Positions 1 to 5,850 are shown, counted from the first letter of the stretch. The stretch: 6,697 nucleotides of DNA from Clostridiales bacterium UBA1779 (GCA_002314565.1 DCGL01000131.1:1-6697); one strand, 5' to 3'. A program made the numbers and translations. Notes: generated from the letters alone by a model not told the origin.

Positions 1-8
1 ATGGGTGA

Positions 9-14
9 CCTCCT
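9..14 (-). promoter_or_regulatory. Shine-Dalgarno for a gene starting at the left window edge
   Basis: On the minus strand the sequence reads AGGAGG followed by TCACCC and then AT at the last two bases of the window. If the next base is G, this is an ATG start with a 6-base spacer, which is ideal. It lies 18 bases past the DegV stop codon with no terminator between, so the next gene of the operon probably starts exactly at the edge. Its product cannot be seen. Confidence 0.6.
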
Positions 15-32
15 ACTCGATTTATATTTCTT

Positions 33-902
33 TTATCTGCGGATTGAATGGAAGCATACGCCGAGAGTGTCGGGACCGCAGTGGCTACCGGCAGTCGGAT
101 TTACGTCGACAATTTCAATTTTCAGGTCGTTTCCGAAGGTTTCACGAAGCAGGCAGGTGAATTCTTCGACAAGTCCGGGTGCGTCGGCATGACCGACGTA
201 AACCGGATGAGCTTGGACTTCGTCGCCGATTTCCTTCATTTTATCAATAAGGGCTGTCATTGCTTTGCGACGTCCGCGTTCTTTTCCGATGCTTGTCATT
301 TTACCGTCGCTGTCCATATAAATTATCGGACGGACACCGAGCAGGGTGCCCATCGTTGCGGCAAGTCCCCCGACTCTTCCGCTGTGATGGAAGAATTTCA
401 GGTCGTCTGCAAAGAAATAAGTTGCCCAGGTGTATACTCCTTTTTTTGCCCATTCAACCATTTCTTCGGCACTTTTTCCGTCAAGATACATCTGACCTAT
501 CTCGCAGACGATTGAATAACTCATAAGAGTGATTCCGAGTGTGTCGATTTCATAAAAACGGCGCCCGGGATATTTTTCTTTGAGCTTTTCAAGTGCGCGG
601 TGCATAACGTCAAAGGTGGCGGTCATGGCGGCAGAGAAGTGAACGTATAGAATGTCGTCCCCGGCTGCGAAAACCGGTTCAAAGTATGAAACGTAATTTT
701 CCTCACTGATGGCTGATGTGTTTGGAAGAACCCCCGACCTCAGCTGATTGTAAAAGGCGTGGGCGTCAAAGGTTTCAAAATCCTCATATGGACGGACTGT
801 GTTTCCGTCTATGCTGTATGGCATACTGATAAGTTCGTAGCCGTATTTCCCGGCACCTTCTTTGGTTATATCGGTGTCAGTGTCCGTAAAAAGTCTGAGC
901 AT
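33..902 (-). CDS. DegV family fatty-acid-binding protein (FakB-like)
   Basis: A 289-residue DegV-family protein, the usual full length. The family binds one long-chain fatty acid in a buried pocket; as FakB it presents the acyl carboxylate to the kinase FakA, giving acyl-phosphate for phospholipid synthesis. It acts in the cytoplasm and has no signal peptide. The N-terminal domain has the FTDTDTDI strand (5-12), NTSAIS (61-66) in place of the family's TSqPs ligand loop, and FSAAMTATF (89-97) in place of SSxLSGT. The C-terminal part has the hallmark DDLKFFHHSGRVGG (166-179), LLGVRPII (187-194) and an ending SHCGPDTLGV (273-282) matching the family's HtGPGtlg. The ATG at 902 has an AAAGGA site (912-917) 9 bases upstream. 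It follows fakA by 40 bases with no terminator, supporting a FakB role. Genomes often hold several DegV paralogues with different chain preference; the preferred lipid cannot be read here. Family call is firm, FakB role is inferred from the neighbour. Confidence 0.93.
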   Translation of the reverse strand: MLRLFTDTDTDITKEGAGKYGYELISMPYSIDGNTVRPYEDFETFDAHAFYNQLRSGVLPNTSAISEENYVSYFEPVFAAGDDILYVHFSAAMTATFDVMHRALEKLKEKYPGRRFYEIDTLGITLMSYSIVCEIGQMYLDGKSAEEMVEWAKKGVYTWATYFFADDLKFFHHSGRVGGLAATMGTLLGVRPIIYMDSDGKMTSIGKERGRRKAMTALIDKMKEIGDEVQAHPVYVGHADAPGLVEEFTCLLRETFGNDLKIEIVDVNPTAGSHCGPDTLGVCFHSIRR

Positions 903-942
903 TGTGCTAATTCCTTTCTGTTAGTGATTTGTCAAAGTTGAT

Positions 943-2598
943 TTATTCAAGAATCAGAATATAATCGTGTATCGGCTGACCGCCGTAGGTCAGAATTATT
1001 TCGGTATTCGTGTATTTTTTCTGCAGGGTTTGGGAAAGACTTGCGGCTTCTTCTTCGGATACTTCGGCACCTCTGAGCAAAATAAGCAGGTCTTTTTTGC
1101 CGGCATTCAGTGCGTCGCATAGCTTTTCGGCGGCATCATTGCGATTCCCGGCGTCGCAAAGGACGTTTTTACCTTCAAAACCGATGTAATCCCCGGTTCT
1201 GACGTTTACGCCGTTGGCTTCAGTGGAGCGGCAGGCTTTGGAAACCATTCCGGTTATGGCTTCCTCGGCGGCCTCTTCAAGGGCTGCGCATATCTCTTCG
1301 GTACTGCCGTTTGTGTCCATCATAGATATTGCAGCATAGCCTTCGCCGATTGTCTTCGTCCCGATGACTCTGACGATCGAGCCTTCGTACAGCTTTGCGG
1401 CCTGTTCGGCAGCTAAGATCACGTTTGAATTATTCGGGAATACGAAAATTGTTTCGGCGTTTACCTTGTCGAAGGCCTCAAGAAAATCTCCCGTTGAGGG
1501 GTTCATACTCTGGCCTCCGTCGATAACTGCGCCCACACCCAGAGATGAGAACATTTTTCGGACTCCGTCACCGCAGGCAACCGCAACCGTTGCGTATGCG
1601 GCTTTGGTGTTCAGCCTCAGTGCAGGTTCGGCTTTGCTTTCAGCCGGACGGTTTTCATTGTGCTGCAGAGTCATATTCTCTATTTTCAGAGTCAGGAATT
1701 CACCGTACTGCTGACAGTGACTGATGATTTCACCCGGTCTGAACGTGTGAACGTGGACCTTGATTATGCTTCCGTCCCTGAATGCGACTACGGATTCGCC
1801 GTTGTTGTGCAGCCAGTCGAAAAGTTCGTTTTCCCGGAAGGTGACAAGATTTACTTTGCTTGTCTGCAGCCTGAGCAGAAATTCGGTACAATAACCGAAT
1901 TCAAGAGTGCTGTTTTCGTCAAAAAGCGATAAATCCGGGGCATTTTCCGTGTTTTCCGAAGAAAAATCTGCCGGTTCATCCCCGTTTCCGCTGAGCTCGT
2001 GAAGCATTCCTTCAGTGATATACATAAGGCCTGCACCGCCGCTGTCAACGACCCCGGCTTCTTTGAGCACGGCAAGCTGTTCCGGCGTTCTTTCGAGAGC
2101 CTTCTTAGTTCCGGCAACGAGAATTGAAAAATAGTTTTCAAAGGTCGACTTTTCGGTAATTGCCCGGTTGGCTTCGTTTACTGCGTCCTTGTATACCGTG
2201 AGAATCGTTCCTTCCACGGGTTTGTTTACTGCATTGTATGCTTCCTCGATGCCGAGCTCCATTGCGTGGGCAAATTCGGCAACGTCCGCCTCGCGTTTAC
2301 CTTCAAGACCGCGGGCTATTCCTGCAAAAATTCTTGAAAGAATTACGCCGGAATTGCCGCGTGCTCCCGTAAGCATACCGCCTGAAACCGCGTTTGAGGC
2401 TTCGGATAAATCAGTTAAGCTGCCTGCCGCCCTGGCGCCCGAGCTTATTGTCATATACATATTGTCGCCGGTGTCGCCATCCGGGATGGGGAAGACGTTG
2501 AGATCGTTGACCGTTGTCCTGAAGCTGCCGATACGTGCTGCCGCGCTGCGAATAAGCCGGGAATAAAGAGCCCCGTCAATAACCGATACGCTGTCCAT
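943..2598 (-). CDS. fakA: Fatty acid kinase catalytic subunit FakA (DAK2/DhaL domain, YloV family)
   Basis: FakA transfers phosphate from ATP to a fatty acid held by a FakB/DegV partner, making acyl-phosphate for membrane lipid synthesis from exogenous fatty acids. With the start used here it has 551 residues, typical of the family. The N-terminal DhaL kinase domain (about 7-203) shows the Mg-nucleotide loop NVFPIPDGDTGDNM (34-47, Asp40, Asp42, Asp45), TGARGNSGVILS (77-88) and VVDSGGAGL (183-191). The middle domain has GYCTEFLL (235-242) and KVHVHTF (280-286); Cys237, His282 and His284 fit the Cys-His-His zinc site that I recall from the Staphylococcus aureus FakA middle domain. The C-terminal domain (about 336-551) has the conserved FPNNSNVILAA (387-397). 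A charged linker (204-230) joins the first two domains. The ATG at 2598 is chosen because YloV homologues start near this point and AGGAAGG lies upstream. An ATG at 2628 overlaps the previous stop codon as ATGA and would add 10 residues. The next gene, DegV/FakB-like, is its likely partner. Confidence 0.93.
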   Translation of the reverse strand: MDSVSVIDGALYSRLIRSAAARIGSFRTTVNDLNVFPIPDGDTGDNMYMTISSGARAAGSLTDLSEASNAVSGGMLTGARGNSGVILSRIFAGIARGLEGKREADVAEFAHAMELGIEEAYNAVNKPVEGTILTVYKDAVNEANRAITEKSTFENYFSILVAGTKKALERTPEQLAVLKEAGVVDSGGAGLMYITEGMLHELSGNGDEPADFSSENTENAPDLSLFDENSTLEFGYCTEFLLRLQTSKVNLVTFRENELFDWLHNNGESVVAFRDGSIIKVHVHTFRPGEIISHCQQYGEFLTLKIENMTLQHNENRPAESKAEPALRLNTKAAYATVAVACGDGVRKMFSSLGVGAVIDGGQSMNPSTGDFLEAFDKVNAETIFVFPNNSNVILAAEQAAKLYEGSIVRVIGTKTIGEGYAAISMMDTNGSTEEICAALEEAAEEAITGMVSKACRSTEANGVNVRTGDYIGFEGKNVLCDAGNRNDAAEKLCDALNAGKKDLLILLRGAEVSEEEAASLSQTLQKKYTNTEIILTYGGQPIHDYILILE

Positions 2599-2610
2599 TC
2601 TCTGTTTGTT

Positions 2611-2617
2611 CCTTCCT
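2611..2617 (-). promoter_or_regulatory. Ribosome binding site for fakA (start-deciding)
   Basis: Minus-strand AGGAAGG stands 12 bases before the ATG at 2598. The spacing is slightly long, but neither the ATG at 2628 nor the in-frame GTG at 2682 has a comparable site. Translation of fakA may also be helped by the upstream gene, whose stop codon lies only about 30 bases before this start. Confidence 0.55.
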
Positions 2618-2624
2618 GAAATAA

Positions 2625-3233
2625 TCATTCGGCGCTGCCGTCGGTTTTGCCGAACATCAGTTTTATTTTTTCTGAAATCCACGAGGTCGTATTGCGGCTC
2701 TCGCTGATGATATTGAGATATTCACTTTTATGAAAATGCGAAAGAAGCTTTTGGCGCATTTCCTCAATCGGCATATGCGGGCCCCACTCCTTTATAACCT
2801 GAACGAGAAGAGCGGTTTTTTCTGACATTGACTTCATAAATTTTCCCGAAGCATGTCTGAAGCGGATAACGTAATTTCCGTATTCGTATTCGCGGTTTGT
2901 CCCGTCTGTGACGTAGGTCCAGATCTTGGGTTCCCCTTTTCCGGCTCCGATGAGATGAAGGGCGGTTTCACCCGAGGGAACGAGCAGCCAGCTGTTGCCG
3001 CGGGCAAGAGCTTTTGCCACGTCGTGAGGGGTGGGAAGCAGATTTCCCTCAAGAGGCTTGTGAAAAATTCCGCGCATCGTTTTTTCGAGCAGCTTGCTCT
3101 CGGCAAGCCTCGTCAGAGTCTTGGACACTGTTTTGGGGTCGGCAAGGTCTGCAAAATCCGCAAGAGAGAACACGCTGCCCATGGGCATCTCTTCTATTCT
3201 TTTCTTGATTTTATTGTTGATACTGTTAAACAT
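2625..3233 (-). CDS. DUF6088 / AbiEi-like winged-helix protein (orphan antitoxin or regulator)
   Basis: A 202-residue protein resembling the DUF6088 family, related to the AbiEi antitoxin/transcriptional regulator fold of type IV toxin-antitoxin systems. Residues 5-58 read as a winged helix: IKKRIEEM, then GSVFSLADFADL (19-30), a recognition-helix-like segment KTVSKTLTRLAESKLLEK (34-51), and the wing MRGIFHKP (53-60). The core then has TPHDVAKALARGNSW (68-82), VPSGETALHLIGAGKG (85-100), WTYVTDGTNREYEYGNYVIRFRH (105-127) and a helical C-terminus. PSG..AL..LG and VTDG match the family pattern I remember. The ATG at 3233 has GGTGA (3241-3245) 7 bases upstream. It is first in the operon, under a consensus promoter. 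No AbiEii-type nucleotidyltransferase toxin is beside it; the next gene is fakA, whose possible ATG at 2628 overlaps this stop. A regulator of the fatty acid genes is inferred, not shown. Family assignment is moderately sure. Confidence 0.75.
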   Translation of the reverse strand: MFNSINNKIKKRIEEMPMGSVFSLADFADLADPKTVSKTLTRLAESKLLEKTMRGIFHKPLEGNLLPTPHDVAKALARGNSWLLVPSGETALHLIGAGKGEPKIWTYVTDGTNREYEYGNYVIRFRHASGKFMKSMSEKTALLVQVIKEWGPHMPIEEMRQKLLSHFHKSEYLNIISESRNTTSWISEKIKLMFGKTDGSAE

Positions 3234-3277
3234 AATTAAGTCACCGCTTTTCAGTCAGAATTCATATTGACTAAAAA

Positions 3278-3306
3278 ATTATACACTTTTTTCGACAAAA
3301 TGTCAA
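3278..3306 (-). promoter_or_regulatory. Consensus sigma-A promoter of the DUF6088-fakA-DegV operon
   Basis: Minus strand: -35 TTGACA (3306-3301), 17-base spacer, -10 TATAAT (3283-3278), a perfect match to the housekeeping consensus. Transcription should start near 3271, giving a leader of about 38 bases before the ATG at 3233. The -35 sits in a near-palindrome, TTGACA-TTT-TGTCGA (3306-3292), that could be an operator. Confidence 0.88.
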
Positions 3307-3309
3307 TAG

Positions 3310-3343
3310 AAATAAAAAGGCGGTGAAGATTATTTTCACCGCC
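3310..3343 (-). terminator. Intrinsic terminator after the alpha-L-fucosidase gene
   Basis: A perfect 9-bp stem (3319-3327 with 3335-3343, GGCGGTGAA/TTCACCGCC) with a 7-base loop. On the minus strand it is followed by TTTTTATTT (3318-3310). It lies about 50 bases beyond the fucosidase stop. The plus-strand side has no T run, so it works for minus-strand transcription only. Its T tract ends just before the -35 of the next operon. Confidence 0.88.
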
Positions 3344-3392
3344 GGTGGGATATAATAACAAACTGATATTTTTTGAAGTCAGGTATTTGTCG

Positions 3393-4643
3393 TCACTTAA
3401 TGTTGGCTTCGGCTATTCTGACGACAAGTGAGGTGCCGTATGGGTATCCCGGGCAGTCAATGAAAAACCTGCCGTCTCTGAATGATGCGTTCACGGGTTC
3501 ATTACTGTCTGTCCAGTGAAGATTTTCAAGCACTGTGCCGTCAGCGATGCCGGTGAAAGCGCGCACTCCGTTTCCTCCGCCTTCCGGTGAGCGGTTTTTG
3601 TTTCCGGTATAGTTCATGTCGTGTATGAAGAACCAGATTTTATTGCCGCTGCGAAGGGCAAAGTCCTTTTTGTCCGTCTCTCCTGCAATACCGCAGGGTT
3701 TGCCTTCGTATATAGCTGTTGTACCGACTGCCTTTATCCATTCACCGATATTATAAAGCAGGGCTTCCTGAAGCAGCGGTATTCTGCCTTCCCCGGTCGG
3801 CCCGACGTTGAGCAGGTAATTTGCTCCGACTTTTCTGCAGGCACAAAGAGTTTCAATCAGTGCGTAAGCTGATTTGTATGCAAAATCGTGACTCCCGTAT
3901 CCCCAGTGATTGTTCATGGTCTGGCACATTTCGGCTGCCATATATTTCTGCATACCTTCGCGGTTCATGGGTGTCGGCCGTCCCTGCTCAAAGGTTACGG
4001 AATCAAGTTCCGTGTTTCCGCACAGACCGCGCTTTTCGATGCCCGTGTTGTTAACAATAATTGCATCGGGCTGATACTTGCGTATCAGACTGTAAAGCTC
4101 GTCTTCTTCCCAGTCGTCTTCCGGGCGTGACCAGTTTCCGTCGAACCAGAAACCGCCGATTTTTCCGTATTGCGTGCAGAGTATTTCAACCGAGGCTCTG
4201 AGATACTTCAGATAGGATTTGAAGTCCGCGTTAAAATCCGGATGATGCCAGTCGAGTGTGGTGTGATAGAAAAACGGAGCAATTCCGGTATCGTTGCAGG
4301 CATCGACGAATTCGCGGATCAGATCACGTCCAGCCGGAGTGTGAGGAGAATCAAAGCTGCAAAGACCCCGCGTGTCATAAAGAGAAAAGCCTTCGTGGTG
4401 ACGCGTTGTCAGCGTGATGTATTTTGCCCCCGCCTTCTTTGCGGTTTCTGCAATTTTATGAGCATCAAATTCCGAAGCGGTGAAGGTTGAAGCAAGCTTT
4501 TCATATTCGCCGGAAGGGATTTTTTCATGGTGCTGAACCCATTCTCCGCGTCCGAGCTGTGAATACAGCCCCCAGTGAATAAACATTCCGAAGCCGAATT
4601 TTTCAAATTCAGCGACTCTTTTTTCAGGTACGGGTGTTGACAT
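3393..4643 (-). CDS. Alpha-L-fucosidase, glycoside hydrolase family 29
   Basis: A 416-residue GH29 enzyme, which removes alpha-linked L-fucose from glycans with retention of configuration. The N-terminal barrel (about 1-310) carries FGFGMFIHWGLYS (16-28), YITLTTRHHEGFSLYDT (75-91; the His-His pair binds fucose in the family), FYHTTLDWHHPDF (125-137) and GGFWFDGNW (163-171), where Asp168 is the expected nucleophile. AEMCQTMNNHWGYG (237-250) and ANYLLNVGPTGEG (274-286) are further family hallmarks. The acid/base Glu is not sure; Glu219 and Glu238 are candidates. A short beta-rich C-terminal region follows (about 310-416). No signal peptide is seen, so it is probably cytoplasmic and acts on imported fucosylated oligosaccharides. 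The ATG at 4643 is used: AAAGGAG lies 7 bases upstream, homology starts just after, and an earlier in-frame GTG at 4685 is upstream of the -10. The gene stands alone, with its own promoter and terminator; no transporter or fucose pathway gene is adjacent here. Confidence 0.94.
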   Translation of the reverse strand: MSTPVPEKRVAEFEKFGFGMFIHWGLYSQLGRGEWVQHHEKIPSGEYEKLASTFTASEFDAHKIAETAKKAGAKYITLTTRHHEGFSLYDTRGLCSFDSPHTPAGRDLIREFVDACNDTGIAPFFYHTTLDWHHPDFNADFKSYLKYLRASVEILCTQYGKIGGFWFDGNWSRPEDDWEEDELYSLIRKYQPDAIIVNNTGIEKRGLCGNTELDSVTFEQGRPTPMNREGMQKYMAAEMCQTMNNHWGYGSHDFAYKSAYALIETLCACRKVGANYLLNVGPTGEGRIPLLQEALLYNIGEWIKAVGTTAIYEGKPCGIAGETDKKDFALRSGNKIWFFIHDMNYTGNKNRSPEGGGNGVRAFTGIADGTVLENLHWTDSNEPVNASFRDGRFFIDCPGYPYGTSLVVRIAEANIK

Positions 4644-4650
4644 TTTCGGA

Positions 4651-4657
4651 CTCCTTT
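4651..4657 (-). promoter_or_regulatory. Ribosome binding site of the fucosidase gene (start-deciding)
   Basis: Minus-strand AAAGGAG, 7 bases before the ATG at 4643. It fixes this start rather than the upstream in-frame GTG at 4685, which has no such site and lies before the predicted transcript start. Confidence 0.85.
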
Positions 4658-4675
4658 TAATAATTGATTGATATA

Positions 4676-4704
4676 AGAATAACACAAGGGTATCGACGTG
4701 TCAA
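4676..4704 (-). promoter_or_regulatory. Promoter of the fucosidase gene
   Basis: Minus strand: -35 TTGACA (4704-4699), 17-base spacer, -10 TATTCT (4681-4676) preceded by TGT (4684-4682), which makes it an extended -10. The predicted start near 4669 gives a leader of about 26 bases. The -10 itself matches consensus at 4 of 6 bases; the extension probably compensates. No convincing operator or catabolite-repression site was found. Confidence 0.75.
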
Positions 4705-4764
4705 GCAGAAAGGGGAAAAACGTATCAGAAGCGTTGAAAATTCTTGAAGCATAATCCGAATAAT

Positions 4765-4805
4765 AACACAAAACCGGCTGCAGTCACGAATGAAACTGCA
4801 GCCGG
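4765..4805 (-). terminator. Intrinsic terminator after the beta-lactamase-family gene
   Basis: A perfect 11-bp stem (4774-4784 with 4795-4805, CCGGCTGCAGT/ACTGCAGCCGG) with a 10-base loop. On the minus strand it is followed by TTTTGTGTT, about 30 bases past the stop codon at 4837. The plus-strand side also has a T-rich run (ATATTTTTG), so it could stop transcripts from either side, though no plus-strand gene reads into it. Confidence 0.83.
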
Positions 4806-4836
4806 ATATTTTTGATATTAAACGCGATACTGTAAA

Positions 4837-5691
4837 TCAGCTGTCCTGAATTATCTGAAGAAGATCGCTCTTTCCGTCGAATTTATATGCATGCCAGGCG
4901 ACGGACAGGCCCTTGTCGGGGAATACTGCAAGCATCTGGCCGCGCATTCCGCCCTTTCCGAATGAGGTTCCGATACCGGTGGGCTTCAGCTCATAGCCGC
5001 GGCTCAGAACTATGTCAACCCATTCCTTTGAAATAATCTGCTTGCCGTTCCAGACTCCGCCGCGTCTGTAAAGCTCGCCGAGCTTTACTGCGTCGTTTGC
5101 GCGGATATAAAGACCGGTGGCGCCCATAACGTGACCCTTGGGGCAGTGGCTCCAGGCAGCTTCTCTGAAACCGAGCGGAGCAAAAAGCTCGCGCCAGAGA
5201 AGATTGTCGGTGCCTTCGCCTGCAAGCTTTTCAACAACGCGGGAAAGCAGATAATAGGCCCCGTCCGTATAATGTGCTTCGCCGCAGGGTTCATACATAA
5301 AGGGATATCTGAACATATAATCAAGATAATCATCCGTAAATCCGTTTGCGTCAAAGCAGTCTATATCAAGGAAATTCTGAGGAAGACCCATACGGTGCTT
5401 CAGGGCATCGTCAACCGTGATATTGTGCCAGCGCCCGTCGATTCCTTCGGGAACGAACTCGGCAAGAATATCCGTCACCTTGTCTTCGGTTTTCAGAAGT
5501 CCGCGGTCATACAAAAGTCCGATTGCGGTTACAACGAAGGCCTTTGCCATAGAATATGAATCCTGGCAGGGATTTGCCGGGACAAGGGTTTTGAACTCCG
5601 GCTCAAAGCCGTCGCCCATCAGAGCAACGCGGTAAACGTTGCAGTTGTTTTCGGTAATATAATTTACGATTTTGTCCATAAGTTCGCTCAT
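4837..5691 (-). CDS. Serine beta-lactamase-family hydrolase (class C / esterase type)
   Basis: A 284-residue member of the beta-lactamase/transpeptidase-like serine hydrolase family, which includes class C beta-lactamases, PBP4*-like peptidases and esterases. The nucleophile motif is DSYSMAKAF (44-52), with Ser47 and Lys50 as the SxxK pair. The second motif is HYTDGAYYLLSRVVEKL (140-156): Tyr141-Thr-Asp143 replaces the usual Tyr-x-Asn. The third is FGKGGMRGQMLAVFPDKGLSVAW (244-266), KGG in place of KTG or HxG. LKHRMGLP (97-104) is the usual conserved loop before the active-site Tyr. It is shorter than typical members (about 330-400) and has no signal peptide or membrane segment, so it is likely cytoplasmic and may be an esterase or amidase rather than a resistance enzyme; the substrate cannot be told. 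The ATG at 5691 has GGAGGT (5697-5702) 5 bases upstream; the in-frame TTG at 5760 falls in promoter DNA. It is a single-gene unit, divergent from the dgoK-like gene. Confidence 0.88.
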   Translation of the reverse strand: MSELMDKIVNYITENNCNVYRVALMGDGFEPEFKTLVPANPCQDSYSMAKAFVVTAIGLLYDRGLLKTEDKVTDILAEFVPEGIDGRWHNITVDDALKHRMGLPQNFLDIDCFDANGFTDDYLDYMFRYPFMYEPCGEAHYTDGAYYLLSRVVEKLAGEGTDNLLWRELFAPLGFREAAWSHCPKGHVMGATGLYIRANDAVKLGELYRRGGVWNGKQIISKEWVDIVLSRGYELKPTGIGTSFGKGGMRGQMLAVFPDKGLSVAWHAYKFDGKSDLLQIIQDS

Positions 5692-5696
5692 GGTAC

Positions 5697-5702
5697 ACCT
5701 CC
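5697..5702 (-). promoter_or_regulatory. Ribosome binding site of the beta-lactamase-family gene (start-deciding)
   Basis: Minus-strand GGAGGT, 5 bases before the ATG at 5691. This strong site selects the 284-residue form over longer in-frame starts upstream. Confidence 0.85.
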
Positions 5703-5710
5703 GGAATTTG

Positions 5711-5720
5711 ATAAGCTTAT
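5711..5720. repeat. 10-bp perfect palindrome at the transcription start region
   Basis: ATAAGCTTAT is perfectly self-complementary. It overlaps the last two bases of the minus-strand -10 (5724-5719) and covers the predicted start point near 5712. It could be half of a regulator site, but a 10-bp A/T-rich palindrome can occur by chance. Confidence 0.35.
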
Positions 5721-5747
5721 TATAGCCCCGTGCCGCTTTTTTGTCAA
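5719..5747 (-). promoter_or_regulatory. Consensus sigma-A promoter of the beta-lactamase-family gene
   Basis: Minus strand: -35 TTGACA (5747-5742), 17-base spacer, -10 TATAAT (5724-5719), a perfect consensus match. A second TTGACA (5760-5755) lies 13 bases upstream but has no -10 at the right distance. Predicted start is near 5712, with a leader of about 20 bases. Confidence 0.87.
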
Positions 5748-5807
5748 CCGCCTCTGTCAAATCATTATTATATAATGAAGAATCCGGTTTATTTTTTGCC
5801 GAAAAGA

Positions 5808-5816
5808 TGATATAAT
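5808..5816 (+). promoter_or_regulatory. Extended -10 promoter of the dgoK-like gene
   Basis: TGATATAAT: a perfect -10 (5811-5816) with the TGn extension. The -35 position (5788-5793, TTTATT) matches poorly, as is usual for extended -10 promoters. Predicted start is near 5823, about 28 bases before the ATG at 5851. Another TATAAT at 5771-5776 has no TGn and no good -35. Confidence 0.65.
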
Positions 5817-5837
5817 TATTGTACTTTAACGTATGAA

Positions 5838-5842
5838 CGGAG
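5838..5842 (+). promoter_or_regulatory. Ribosome binding site of the dgoK-like gene (start-deciding)
   Basis: CGGAG, 8 bases before the ATG at 5851. An in-frame ATG at 5833 would add 6 residues, but it has no upstream site and lies too close to the predicted transcript start, so 5851 is preferred. Confidence 0.7.
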
Positions 5843-5850
5843 TTTATCAG

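Noticed and set aside
48..515. 155-codon plus-strand open frame opposite the DegV gene
   Set aside because: It mirrors a strongly conserved DegV reading frame and has no family features of its own.
2599..2682. N-terminal extension of FakA from the GTG at 2682
   Set aside because: The GTG has no ribosome binding site, the added residues are very basic and unlike the family, and the segment lies inside the end of the upstream gene.
2853..3239. 128-codon open frame on the plus strand opposite the DUF6088 gene
   Set aside because: It is antisense to a convincing gene, shows no recognisable domain or ribosome binding site, and its composition is that expected from the complement of a coding frame.
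3351..3356. TATAAT on the plus strand
   Set aside because: No suitable -35 and no plus-strand gene follows; probably chance in an A/T-rich spacer.
4644..4685. Fucosidase extension to the in-frame GTG at 4685
   Set aside because: That codon lies between the predicted -35 and -10, upstream of the transcript start, while the ATG at 4643 has an AAAGGAG site.
4725..4740. Possible catabolite response element upstream of the fucosidase promoter
   Set aside because: The AGAAGCGTTGAAA stretch keeps the AAGCGT core but loses the flanking TG and CA that define the site; too weak to call.
5771..5776. Alternative plus-strand -10 for the dgoK-like gene
   Set aside because: The hexamer is perfect, but there is no TGn extension and no -35-like sequence at 16-18 bases; the 5808-5816 site is better placed.
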